Origin: Acidimicrobiaceae bacterium
Lineage (GTDB): Bacteria; Actinomycetota; Acidimicrobiia; Acidimicrobiales; Aldehydirespiratoraceae
Direction: 5' to 3'
Assembly: GCA_009842325.1 (NCBI GenBank)
Contig: VYFQ01000013.1
Location: 46,297 to 110,296, forward strand
Length of the DNA: 64,000 nucleotides
Position numbers and translations under genes: made by a program. The notes beneath the pieces were generated by a model. That model worked only from the letters and a program-made list of their open reading frames with translations, was not told the DNA's origin and made no database searches. Positions 16,970 to 25,471 of the stretch are shown here, in pieces. Within the stretch, counting starts at the first letter, position 1. Each line of letters opens with the position of its first letter.

Positions 16970-17926
16970 ATGACGGCCGGCACCGGAGAGGGCGCCGGTG
17001 CCTACCACCAACCGGTCATGCACCGCGAGGTGGTGGAGGTACTGGCCGAGGTGCCCGCCGGCCTCGTCGTCGACACCACCGTGGGAGGAGGCGGCCATGC
17101 GGACGCTCTTCTCACCCGCGCTCCCCACCTTCGGCTACTCGGGCTCGACCGCGACCCCGACGCGCTGACGGCCTCGGCCGAGCGGCTCGCCGCCCACGGC
17201 GACAGGGTCGTCCTGCGTCGCGCCCGCTTCGACGCGCTCGGCGACGTGCTGGACGAGATCGGCGAAGGCGACATCTCGGCATGCCTCTTCGACCTCGGAG
17301 TCAGCTCGGCCCAGCTAGACCGGCCCGAACGCGGCTTCAGCTACCGCCTCGACGGCCCCCTCGACATGCGGATGGACCCCTCCACCGGCGTGACCGCGGC
17401 AGACATCGTCAATCACGCCGATGAGCGGGCTATCGCCTCGATCCTTCGCCGCAACGCTGATGAGCGGCAGTGCCGTCGCATCGCTGCCGCCATCGTCGCC
17501 GGCAGACCCTTCGCCACTACCACCCAGCTGGCCCGGGTCGTGGCCGACGCCGTGCCGGCTCCCGGTCGCCGCCGCGGCCATCCCGCCCGGCGCACCTTCC
17601 AGGCGCTGCGCATCGAGGTGAACCGCGAGTTGGAGATCCTCGAGACCGCCCTGACCGGCGCCATCGAGCGGCTCTCCGGTTCCGGGCGCTGCGCGGTGCT
17701 CTCCTACCATTCCGGGGAGGACAGGATCGTGAAGTCCGTCTTCAGGCGATCGGCGGGCGAGGTCCCGCCGCCGCGGCCCGGCCTGCCGCCCCCGCCCGGC
17801 TCAGAAGCCACCGTGCGGCTGCTGGGGCGCCGGGCCCGTACCCCCTCCGAGTCGGAGAAGGCCGCCAACCGCAGAGCGAGCGCGGCACGCCTGCGAGCGG
17901 TGGAACGCCTCTCGCTCCCGGGATGA
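16970..17926 (+). CDS. rsmH: 16S rRNA m4C1402 methyltransferase RsmH (MraW)
   Basis: RsmH methylates N4 of C1402 in 16S rRNA using SAM. From the ATG at 16970 the protein has 318 residues: HQPVMHREVVEVLA, then the SAM loop VVDTTVGGGGHADALL, LDRDPDAL, CLFDLGVSSAQLDRPERGFSYRLDGPLDMRM (a family signature), and LSYHSGEDRIVK near the end. The start is uncertain. A GTG at 16718, overlapping the mraZ stop and preceded by GGAAGGGGG, is in frame and would add 84 residues of low-complexity H/P/R sequence. The C-terminus overlaps none of the next gene. Confidence 0.93.
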   Translation: MTAGTGEGAGAYHQPVMHREVVEVLAEVPAGLVVDTTVGGGGHADALLTRAPHLRLLGLDRDPDALTASAERLAAHGDRVVLRRARFDALGDVLDEIGEGDISACLFDLGVSSAQLDRPERGFSYRLDGPLDMRMDPSTGVTAADIVNHADERAIASILRRNADERQCRRIAAAIVAGRPFATTTQLARVVADAVPAPGRRRGHPARRTFQALRIEVNRELEILETALTGAIERLSGSGRCAVLSYHSGEDRIVKSVFRRSAGEVPPPRPGLPPPPGSEATVRLLGRRARTPSESEKAANRRASAARLRAVERLSLPG

Positions 17927-17929
17927 GTG

Positions 17930-18424
17930 ATGGCACCGCAGTCTCAGCGGAGCGCTTCTGTGCGAACCGCCGGTACGCCCGCTCCGAAGACCGAGCGGCC
18001 GTCACCAGACCTCAAGGTAGCCCGCTCACCGGACCGGACCCGACGCTCCATCGGCGGCATCAGCATGGTGCTGGCAGTGGGCCTGTTCGGGGTGTGCCTG
18101 GCTCTCGCCGCGCTGCACGCGGTCCTCGTCGAGAACCAAGCCAACCTTGACGATCTGCTCGAGCGCAACCAGCAGCGCTACGAGCGGATCGACAAGCTGC
18201 AGGCGGAGATCGCCTACCTCGACTCCCCGGAGGGACTCGCCGATCAGGCACACTCTGCCGGACTGGTGCCCTCGGCCGAGTTGGCCGTCCTCACACCGAT
18301 CGGTCCGGACCAGCTTCCGCCGCCCGAGGAGGATCCCTTCGACCTCGAGTCGTCGGGCTGGCCGCCGAAGCCGCCCGCCGTTGAGCCTTCAGAAGCCCCG
18401 GAACTCGGGATAACGGCCGGATGA
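17930..18424 (+). CDS. ftsL: FtsL-like septum protein
   Basis: This bitopic protein sits at the ftsL position between rsmH and ftsI. It has a cytoplasmic tail of about 40 residues, one membrane span (GISMVLAVGLFGVCLALAALHAVLV, about 43-67), and a short leucine-zipper-like coiled coil (LDDLLERNQQRYERIDKLQAEIAYLDSPEGLADQAHSAGLV). It ends in a proline-rich acidic tail. FtsL joins FtsB and FtsQ to activate the FtsW/FtsI synthase. Sequence is poorly conserved in the family, so the call rests on topology and location. The start may be the GTG at 17927. It overlaps ftsI by 4 nt. Confidence 0.8.
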   Translation: MAPQSQRSASVRTAGTPAPKTERPSPDLKVARSPDRTRRSIGGISMVLAVGLFGVCLALAALHAVLVENQANLDDLLERNQQRYERIDKLQAEIAYLDSPEGLADQAHSAGLVPSAELAVLTPIGPDQLPPPEEDPFDLESSGWPPKPPAVEPSEAPELGITAG

Positions 18425-20301
18425 CGCCCCCCGGGCGGCGTTTCGATGCCTCGGCGCGACACCCCAGCCGCTCAGGCTCGACCGGCTCGGCCCGGCCCAC
18501 GGCACCCCTGCCGCTCGTCACCCGCTCCAGGGTAATAGCCGTCCTAGTGGTGCTGGCGCTCGCCCTGGGAGGGCTCGTCTACCGCATAGTCGACGTGCAG
18601 GCCACCCCCGATCCGCGGGTACTGGAGGAAGTGTCGAACCCCCTCGGCGAGATCGTCGTGCCCGCTCCCCGCGGGACGGTGTTCGATCGCAACGGACGGG
18701 CCATCGCGCTGTCGCTGCCGGCGGCCACCGTGGTGTCCGACCCCCGCATCATCTCCGATCCGCAGCAGGCCGCCGCCGACCTCTCCGAGGTGATGGGCAT
18801 CGAGCCGGAAGCGCTGCTCGACAAGCTGCAGGGCGACGGCGCCTTCCGCTATGTGGCGCGCCAAGTAGATGCTGAGGTCGGCGAACAGGTCAGCGATCTC
18901 GGGATCGAGGGGATCAGGGTCATCTCCGAGCCGCGGCGCGAGCATCCCAACGGCGGATGCTCAGCGCTGGCCGCGGTCGGCCGGGTCAACATCGACCACG
19001 TAGGCATGAGCGGCGTCGAGGAGACCTACGACGAGCACTTGTCGGGCACCCCGGGACGGGTGATGAAGGAGGTCGGCGTAGACGGCACCACCATCCCGGG
19101 GGGTCTCTACGAGGTAACCGCGCCGGCCGAGGGGCGAGACATCACCGTAACCCTCGACCGCAACGTCCAGTATCAGGCCGAGTCGATGCTGCTCGAGGCC
19201 GTCGCCGACGCCGGGGCCTCATCGGGAGTGGCACTGGTCTCGCTGCCGGCCACCGGCGAGATTGTGGCCATGGCCAACGTGGCCAGGGGCTCAAACGGCA
19301 TCGTCGACTGCACGCGACACAACCTGGCCGCCACGTGGAGCTATGAGCCCGGTTCGGTGTTCAAGCCGGTGACGGCGGCCGCGGCGTTGTCGAGCGGGGC
19401 GGTGGCCGAGCAGGTGACCATCGAGGTGCCGTCGTACCTGACCATCTGGGAGCATCGGTTCGAGGACACCCCCACCCATCCCGACGTGGAGTGGACACCG
19501 ACACAGATAGTCGCCCGGTCGTCCAACATCGGCACCATCAAGATGGCGCTGCAGACCGGTGAGGAGCGGATGTACCAGACCATGCGCTCCTTCGGCTTCG
19601 GGGCCCGCACGTCCCTCGACTTCAAGGGAGAGTCCAAGGGGATCCTGCCTCGGCTGAGCGAGTGGAGCGGCCTGAGCCTTCCCAACATGGCCATCGGCCA
19701 GGGACTGGCCGTGACCCCGCTGCAGATACTCCAGGCCTACAACACCATTGCCAACGGCGGAGTGCTAGTGCCGCTGAAGCTGATCGTCGACGACACCGGC
19801 GCCAGTTCCGGACCAGTAGAGGGGCCGGCACCGGTGCGGGTCCTCAGCAGAGAGGTGGCAGCAACCCTGATGAGGATGCTGACGTCGGTCGTTGAGGTGG
19901 GTACCGGTCGACAGGCCGAAGTGGAGGGCTTCTCGATGGCCGGCAAGACCGGCACGGCCTGGCAGCCCTGCGACATCGGGTACGAGTGCGTCAACGAGCG
20001 GAACGAGCTGATCGGCCGCCATCACACCGCCACCTTCGCGGGGGTCGTGAGCAACGATGACGGTCCGGCGCTGGTAGTGCTGGTGATCATCGACCAGCCC
20101 AAGGGCGAGCGCATCTCGGGAGGCAAGCTGGCCGCGCCGACCGTGAGCAGGATCGCCGAGTACGCCCTGCGCCAGTTGCGGGTCCCCGCTGAGTTGAACA
20201 CCGTCGGTGGCGAGCGCCGGCGTGCGGACCCGGCCGTAGTGCCCCCGCCACCGACGCTCCTCGCCGACCAGTCGCCGGATTCCGGCGAGTCGCAGACATG
20301 A
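18421..20301 (+). CDS. ftsI: Septal peptidoglycan transpeptidase FtsI (PBP class B)
   Basis: This 626-residue class B penicillin-binding protein has one membrane span (37-54), a dimerisation domain with PRGTVFDRNGRAIA (83-96), and a transpeptidase domain. The transpeptidase motifs are SVFK (S312 nucleophile, K315), SSN (367-369) and KTG (509-511). It cross-links septal peptidoglycan with FtsW. The C-terminal tail is proline-rich and ends GESQT. The stop TGA (20299-20301) sits inside ATGACCA, which recurs 80 bp later as the murE start; see the tandem repeat at 20301-20380. Confidence 0.95.
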   Translation: MTPPGRRFDASARHPSRSGSTGSARPTAPLPLVTRSRVIAVLVVLALALGGLVYRIVDVQATPDPRVLEEVSNPLGEIVVPAPRGTVFDRNGRAIALSLPAATVVSDPRIISDPQQAAADLSEVMGIEPEALLDKLQGDGAFRYVARQVDAEVGEQVSDLGIEGIRVISEPRREHPNGGCSALAAVGRVNIDHVGMSGVEETYDEHLSGTPGRVMKEVGVDGTTIPGGLYEVTAPAEGRDITVTLDRNVQYQAESMLLEAVADAGASSGVALVSLPATGEIVAMANVARGSNGIVDCTRHNLAATWSYEPGSVFKPVTAAAALSSGAVAEQVTIEVPSYLTIWEHRFEDTPTHPDVEWTPTQIVARSSNIGTIKMALQTGEERMYQTMRSFGFGARTSLDFKGESKGILPRLSEWSGLSLPNMAIGQGLAVTPLQILQAYNTIANGGVLVPLKLIVDDTGASSGPVEGPAPVRVLSREVAATLMRMLTSVVEVGTGRQAEVEGFSMAGKTGTAWQPCDIGYECVNERNELIGRHHTATFAGVVSNDDGPALVVLVIIDQPKGERISGGKLAAPTVSRIAEYALRQLRVPAELNTVGGERRRADPAVVPPPPTLLADQSPDSGESQT

Positions 20302-20380
20302 CCAACGGGGCGCGCCCATGGCCGGAGAGGCGACGGCACCACCACCGGGGCGTGCCCATGACCGGCGGGTCGCAGACATG
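20301..20380 (+). repeat. Two 40-bp tandem units between ftsI and murE
   Basis: Unit 20301-20340 and unit 20341-20380 begin ACCAACGGGGCGCGCCCATG and ACCACCGGGGCGTGCCCATG. The second unit ends with CGCAGACATG, also found at the ftsI end (20291-20300). So CCGGCG(A/G)GTCGCAGACATGACCA occurs at 20282 and again exactly 80 bp later. It replaces the 4-nt overlap that joins most other genes of this cluster. Confidence 0.8.
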
Positions 20381-21835
20381 ACCAGCCTCGGCGAGCTGGC
20401 CCGATCGCTGCCAGCCGACCTGCTCCCGCCCGGCGGCGCCGGGGGCCCGCAGGACATCGCCGACGCGGCGTCGGTCCGGGTCGACGACGTGGAACACGAC
20501 AGCCGGCGCGTCACCGGAGGCGCCCTGTTCGCGTGTATCCCGGGCGCAGCCTGCGACGGACACGACTTCGCTACCGATGCGGTCGCCGCCGGCGCAACCG
20601 CGCTGCTGGTAGAGCGGCCCATACCGGCGAAGGTGCCGTGCCTCCTCGTGAAGTCGGTCCGCCGGGCGGTAGGACCGGCTGCGGCCGAGGTGCACGGGCA
20701 TCCCTGGAGGCGCTTCAACCTGGCGGGTGTTACCGGCACCAACGGCAAGACCACCACGGTCCGGCTGGCCGCAGGCCTGCTGAGAGCCGCCGGTAGAGAC
20801 GCGATCGAGATCGGCACCCTGACCGGCACCCTGACCACTCCCGAGGCCACCGATCTGCAGCGCATCCTTTCCGAGTCGGTGGACAGCGGAGCGAGTGCCG
20901 CAGTCGTCGAAGTCTCCTCTCACGGCCTGGCCCAGCACCGGGTTGACGGATGCCGGTTCGGAGTGGCCGCGTTCACCAACCTCGGCCACGACCACCTCGA
21001 CTATCACGGCTCGATGGACGACTACTTCGGGGTCAAGGCCCGGCTGTTCTCCCGCGAGCTGGCCGAGAGCGCCATAGTGGACGTCACCAGCGGTTGGGGA
21101 CGCCGTCTGGTTGAGGTGGTCCCATCGGAGATGCCGCTGGTGAAGGTGGACCAGCGCGACATCGATGTCCTGAAGGCCGACGCCCGTTCCAGCGTGTTCC
21201 GCTGGCGCGATCAGGTTGTGACCCTGCCCCTGGCGGGGGCCTTCAACCGGGCCAACGCCGTGCTCGCGGCCGAGATCGCGTTGTCACTAGGCCTCAGCCC
21301 GGACGAGGTCGCGGCGGGTCTGGCCGAAGCGGCGCCGGTCGCGGGACGATTCGAGCCCGTAGATGCCGGACAGGACTTCGCGGTGATGGTGGACTACGCC
21401 CATACCCCTGACGGTCTCGCCGCATTGCTGCAGGCCGCCCGGAGCCTGACGGCCGAGTGCCTCACCGTGGTGTTCGGCGCAGGTGGCGACAGGGACCGCG
21501 CCAAGCGGCCGGAAATGGGTGCAACCGCTGAGAGACTGGCTGACAGGGTGATCGTCACGAGCGACAACCCGCGCTCCGAAGACCCGCAACAGATCATCGA
21601 CGACATCATCGAAGGCATGAGCCGCGCCCCCGACCTGATCGACCCGGACCGCCGCAGGGCCCTGCGCCACGCCGTCGCCACGGCCCGACGGGGCGACATC
21701 GTGGTCATCGCCGGCAAGGGCCACGAGCGCAGCCAGATCATCGGGAATCGCAGACTCGCCTTCGACGACCGGGACGTGGTAAGCGAAGAACTCGAACGCC
21801 TGGCGGCCCGCCGCCCAGTGGAGGCCGAGCAATGA
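20378..21835 (+). CDS. murE: UDP-MurNAc-L-Ala-D-Glu:meso-diaminopimelate ligase
   Basis: MurE adds the third stem-peptide residue in the cytoplasm. From the ATG at 20378 it has 485 residues: VEHDSRRVTGGALFACIPG, P-loop GVTGTNGKTTTVRL, FTNLGHDHLDYHGSMDDYF, VMVDYAHTPDGL, and TSDNPRSEDP. The DNPR motif marks specificity for meso-diaminopimelate. An in-frame ATG at 20318 lies in the tandem repeat and would add 20 residues of repeat-encoded sequence, so I prefer 20378. No clear Shine-Dalgarno sequence precedes either. mraY follows with an ATGA overlap. murF, which normally comes next, is missing. Confidence 0.94.
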   Translation: MTSLGELARSLPADLLPPGGAGGPQDIADAASVRVDDVEHDSRRVTGGALFACIPGAACDGHDFATDAVAAGATALLVERPIPAKVPCLLVKSVRRAVGPAAAEVHGHPWRRFNLAGVTGTNGKTTTVRLAAGLLRAAGRDAIEIGTLTGTLTTPEATDLQRILSESVDSGASAAVVEVSSHGLAQHRVDGCRFGVAAFTNLGHDHLDYHGSMDDYFGVKARLFSRELAESAIVDVTSGWGRRLVEVVPSEMPLVKVDQRDIDVLKADARSSVFRWRDQVVTLPLAGAFNRANAVLAAEIALSLGLSPDEVAAGLAEAAPVAGRFEPVDAGQDFAVMVDYAHTPDGLAALLQAARSLTAECLTVVFGAGGDRDRAKRPEMGATAERLADRVIVTSDNPRSEDPQQIIDDIIEGMSRAPDLIDPDRRRALRHAVATARRGDIVVIAGKGHERSQIIGNRRLAFDDRDVVSEELERLAARRPVEAEQ

Positions 21836-22884
21836 TCCGGCTGCTGATCGCGGGCTGCATCGCAATGTTCGTCTCCTTGCTGGGCTGCTGGATCCTGATT
21901 CGCGTGCTCGTCCGTTACGGAATAGGCCAGCCCATCCGCGACGACGGTCCCTCCGAGCACCGGCTCAAGTCGGGCACGCCGACGATGGGCGGCATCGCCG
22001 TCGTGTTCGCGGCCACCGCCGGGTACGTGGTCAGCGACGTGTTCGGCGGTATCTACACCCGGACCGGCATCATCGTGATGGTCACCATCATCGCGGGCAG
22101 CATCGTCGGCCTGCTCGACGACTGGATCAAGGTCGTCGCGGCCCGAAACCTCGGACTCAACAAGAAGACCAAGATCATCGGGCTGCTCATCGTCGGGATC
22201 GGCTTCGCATGGGCCATGACCGAGTTCACGTCGGCCCACACCACCCTCTCCTTCACCCGCTTCGACAGCCCCGGCCTCGAGCTGGGGAGGCTGGGCTGGT
22301 CGATATGGGCCGTCCTCCTCATCATCGCGACCACCAACGCGGTGAACCTGACCGACGGGCTCGACGGTCTGGCCGCGGGAGCCAGCGGGGTCGGCTACGG
22401 CGCGTTCATGTTCATCGGCTTCTGGCAGTTCGACCACTACGACTCCTACAAGGTGGCCCACGCCCTGGACCTCGCGGTGGTGAGCGCGGCCATGGTGGGC
22501 GCCATCATCGGGTTCCTCTGGTGGAACGCCGCGCCGGCACGGATCTTCATGGGTGACACCGGCTCGCTGGCGCTGGGCAGCGGCCTGGCCGCCCTGGCCC
22601 TGGCCACCAACACCCAACTGCTGCTGCCCATAATCGGCGGGCTGTTCGTCATCGAGACCCTGTCGGTGATACTGCAGATCATCTCGTTCAGGGGGTTCGG
22701 CCGGCGCCTCTTCCGCATGGCGCCGCTGCACCACCACTTCGAGCTGAGAGGCTGGCCTGAGCCCACCGTAATCGTGCGCCTGTGGATCCTGTCGGGCCTG
22801 TGTACCGGCCTCGGACTCGGGCTGTTCTACGGCGATGCGGTCAACACCGGCATAGTCGACTCCATCTCGAGGCTCACACCATGA
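21832..22884 (+). CDS. mraY: Phospho-MurNAc-pentapeptide transferase MraY
   Basis: This integral membrane enzyme transfers phospho-MurNAc-pentapeptide to undecaprenyl phosphate to make lipid I. The 350-residue protein has about ten hydrophobic segments and the family motifs GPSEHRLKSGTPTMGG, LLDDWIKVVAARNLGLNKKTK (Mg-binding DD), TNAVNLTDGLDGLAAG, FMGDTGSLALG, and MAPLHHHFELRGW (the HHH motif). It overlaps murE and murD by 4 nt. Confidence 0.96.
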   Translation: MIRLLIAGCIAMFVSLLGCWILIRVLVRYGIGQPIRDDGPSEHRLKSGTPTMGGIAVVFAATAGYVVSDVFGGIYTRTGIIVMVTIIAGSIVGLLDDWIKVVAARNLGLNKKTKIIGLLIVGIGFAWAMTEFTSAHTTLSFTRFDSPGLELGRLGWSIWAVLLIIATTNAVNLTDGLDGLAAGASGVGYGAFMFIGFWQFDHYDSYKVAHALDLAVVSAAMVGAIIGFLWWNAAPARIFMGDTGSLALGSGLAALALATNTQLLLPIIGGLFVIETLSVILQIISFRGFGRRLFRMAPLHHHFELRGWPEPTVIVRLWILSGLCTGLGLGLFYGDAVNTGIVDSISRLTP

Positions 22885-24272
22885 GGCCGCCCGGAGGCCG
22901 AGCGGGCAGGCCCGATGCCGGCGACCCGTTCGAGGTGCCGCCGTCGCTGCTCCTGGCCGGGTTCGGCGCGGCCAACCAGGCGGTGGCCCGGGCACTGATG
23001 GAGCGAGGCTACGACCTCGTCGTCTTCGACGACCGTGGCGCTCAAGATGTGATGGCGGCCGCGGCGTCCTGCGGGCTGGACCTGGAGGTCGCCCCCGACC
23101 GCCGGCGCCTGGTCGAGCTGGTCCGCTCGGTGGGCGCGGTGATCCCGACCCCGGGCATGCCCGAGCACCACCCGGTTCTGGCGACCGCGACGAGCCTCGG
23201 CGTGCCCACCGCCAGCGAATTCGACCTGGCCGGCGCATGGGACTCCCGGCCCATCGCGGCCGTCACCGGAACCAGCGGCAAGACCACGGTCACCGAGATG
23301 ATCGTGGCCGCGCTGAAGTGTTCGGGTGTGGACGCTGTGGCGGCCGGCAACAACGACCTGCCGCTGGTGAGCGCTGTCGAGCGATCCGATGTCGAGGTGT
23401 TCGTGGTCGAGGCCTCATCGTTCCGTCTCAGCCACAGCCGCCGCTTCGAGGCGGACGCCGCCTGCTGGCTCAACTTCGCGCCCGACCATCTCGACGTGCA
23501 CCGCGACGTCACGTCTTACGAGACGGCCAAGGCCCGGCTGTGGCAGTGCCTGCCTCCTACAGGGACCGCGGTCGCCAACCGGCGGGACCCCACCGTCATG
23601 AGCCACCTGCGGGACGACCGGGCCGCATCGACGTTCTCTGTGGAGGGTCGGGCGGATTGGTGGTGCGACGCCGGTGTGCTGACGGGACCGGGCGGCCCGA
23701 TCGCGGGCGTTGACGAGCTGCGCCGGTCCATGCCCCATGACATCGCCAATGCGCTCGCCGCGGCGGCCACCGCCACGCTGGTGGGCGGCACCTCCGAGGG
23801 AGTGGCCGAGGCGCTGCGCGCCTACGAGCCCGGAGCCCACCGCGTTCAGCGGGTCGCCACCATCGATGGCGTGACCTTCTATGACGACTCCAAGGCCACG
23901 ACTCCCCACGCCACCGTCGCGGCTCTGCGCTCCTTCGAGGCGGCGGTGCTCATCGCCGGCGGCCGCAACAAGGGCCTCGACCTTCAGAAACTGCGCGACG
24001 CGGCCGACCGGGTGAGCTGCGTAGTGGCCTTCGGCGAGGCTGCCGGCGAGGTGGCCGAGGTCTTTGCGGCCGACAGACCGGTGTGGATGGCCAAGGACAT
24101 GACCGAGGCCGTGGAGCTCGCCGCAACCGCGGCCGAACCGGGCGCAGCCGTGCTTCTGTCGCCTGCCTGCGCCTCCTTCGACGGCTACTCGGGCTACGCG
24201 GCGCGGGGCGAGGACTTTGCCCGCGTCGTGAACGCCAGGGCCCGGCTAGCCAGCGAGGCAGCGTCGAAATGA
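22881..24272 (+). CDS. murD: UDP-MurNAc-L-alanine:D-glutamate ligase
   Basis: MurD adds D-glutamate to UDP-MurNAc-L-Ala. The 463-residue protein has an N-terminal Rossmann domain (LLLAGFGAANQAVARALMERGYDLVVFD), P-loop AVTGTSGKTTVTEM, NFAPDHLDVH, YDDSKATTPHATVAAL with the lysine-containing SKAT motif, and LLSPACASFDGYSGYAARGEDF. The ATG overlaps the mraY stop. The N-terminal 15-20 residues before the Rossmann strand are unusually Gly/Pro/Arg-rich, a minor variation. Confidence 0.95.
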   Translation: MRPPGGRAGRPDAGDPFEVPPSLLLAGFGAANQAVARALMERGYDLVVFDDRGAQDVMAAAASCGLDLEVAPDRRRLVELVRSVGAVIPTPGMPEHHPVLATATSLGVPTASEFDLAGAWDSRPIAAVTGTSGKTTVTEMIVAALKCSGVDAVAAGNNDLPLVSAVERSDVEVFVVEASSFRLSHSRRFEADAACWLNFAPDHLDVHRDVTSYETAKARLWQCLPPTGTAVANRRDPTVMSHLRDDRAASTFSVEGRADWWCDAGVLTGPGGPIAGVDELRRSMPHDIANALAAAATATLVGGTSEGVAEALRAYEPGAHRVQRVATIDGVTFYDDSKATTPHATVAALRSFEAAVLIAGGRNKGLDLQKLRDAADRVSCVVAFGEAAGEVAEVFAADRPVWMAKDMTEAVELAATAAEPGAAVLLSPACASFDGYSGYAARGEDFARVVNARARLASEAASK

Positions 24273-25471
24273 TCGTGACCGAACGCACCCGCGCCCGCCA
24301 GCAGGCGCTCGTCGAGGCCCGGGCCCGTCACGCCAGCGCCAGAATCCCGCCCGACGGTCGCGGCCCCAAGCCACCGATCGGCCGCCGCACCGGACTGTTC
24401 CTCGTGCTGTTCCTGGCGTCGGTGTCCCTAGTGCTGCTGGGCCTCGTGATGGCCCTGTCGGCCACCGCCGCTCCGAGCCTGTCCGGTACCGATTCCGCTT
24501 GGTCCCTGTTCAAGAGCCAGGCCATGTGGCTGGGCGTGGGCGTGCTGGCCCTGCTGGTGCTGCTTCGCATCGATTACCACCATTGGAAGCGGCTCGCGCC
24601 CATGGGCCTAGGCGTGTCCGTCCTGCTGCTGGCACTCACCGCCGTCCCCAGCGTGGGCCTGAGCGCCAACGGCGCCCGGCGCTGGCTCGGAGTGGGCCCC
24701 GTGGTGTTCCAGCCTTCGGAGTTGGCCAAGATCGCCTTCGTGGTGTTCGTGGCCGACCTGCTGTCCCGGCCCGACCGCCACATGGAGGACACGCGGGCGA
24801 CACTTCAGCCCGTCCTGATGCTGACCGGCGGGATGGCCGGGCTGCTGATGCTGCAGCCCCACCTGGGCACAACTGTCCTGATCGTGGGGATGGCCCTGAC
24901 GATGCTGTACTTCGCCGGGGCCCGGTTCAGCCACCTGCTGGCTGCCACCGTCGTGGGGGCGGGTCTGACCGCGATGCTCATCGCCTACTCGCCCTGGCGC
25001 AGAGACCGCATGCTCGGCTTCCTGGATCCCTGGGCCGACCCGTACGGCAACGGCTACCAGACACTGAAGTCGCTGCACGCCATGGCCTCGGGTGGCGTCG
25101 ACGGGCTGGGGCTCGGCGCGGGCCGAGCCAAGTGGGGCTTCCTGCCCTACGCCCACACCGACTTCATATTCGCCGTCATCGGCGAGGAGCTCGGGATGAT
25201 CGGCTCCCTGTTCGTCGTGATCCTGTTCGTGGCGATTGCCGCCGCCGGCCTCGGTGTGGCACTGCGGGCCCCGGACCGGTTCGGGATGCTCCTGGCAGTG
25301 GGGGTCACGGCATGGATTCTGCTGCAGGCCGCGCTCAACATGGGAGCGGTGCTCGCCATCTTTCCCGTCGTGGGAATCACCCTGCCCCTGCTCTCCTTCG
25401 GCGGAACGTCGCTGGTGGCAACGCTGGCCGCGATGGGAGTGCTGCTCAACGTGGCGAGACAGATCCGATGA
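24269..25471 (+). CDS. ftsW: Septal peptidoglycan glycosyltransferase FtsW
   Basis: FtsW is the SEDS-family polymerase that works with FtsI. The 400-residue protein has a basic cytoplasmic N-terminus of about 45 residues and around ten membrane spans. Family motifs include GARRWLGVGPVVFQPSELAKIAFVVF, MLQPHLGTTVLIV, YGNGYQTLKSLHAMASGG, GRAKWGFLPYAHTDFIFAVIGEELGMIG, and GITLPLLSFGGTSLVATLAAMGVLLNV. It overlaps murD and murG as ATGA. Confidence 0.96.
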   Translation: MIVTERTRARQQALVEARARHASARIPPDGRGPKPPIGRRTGLFLVLFLASVSLVLLGLVMALSATAAPSLSGTDSAWSLFKSQAMWLGVGVLALLVLLRIDYHHWKRLAPMGLGVSVLLLALTAVPSVGLSANGARRWLGVGPVVFQPSELAKIAFVVFVADLLSRPDRHMEDTRATLQPVLMLTGGMAGLLMLQPHLGTTVLIVGMALTMLYFAGARFSHLLAATVVGAGLTAMLIAYSPWRRDRMLGFLDPWADPYGNGYQTLKSLHAMASGGVDGLGLGAGRAKWGFLPYAHTDFIFAVIGEELGMIGSLFVVILFVAIAAAGLGVALRAPDRFGMLLAVGVTAWILLQAALNMGAVLAIFPVVGITLPLLSFGGTSLVATLAAMGVLLNVARQIR

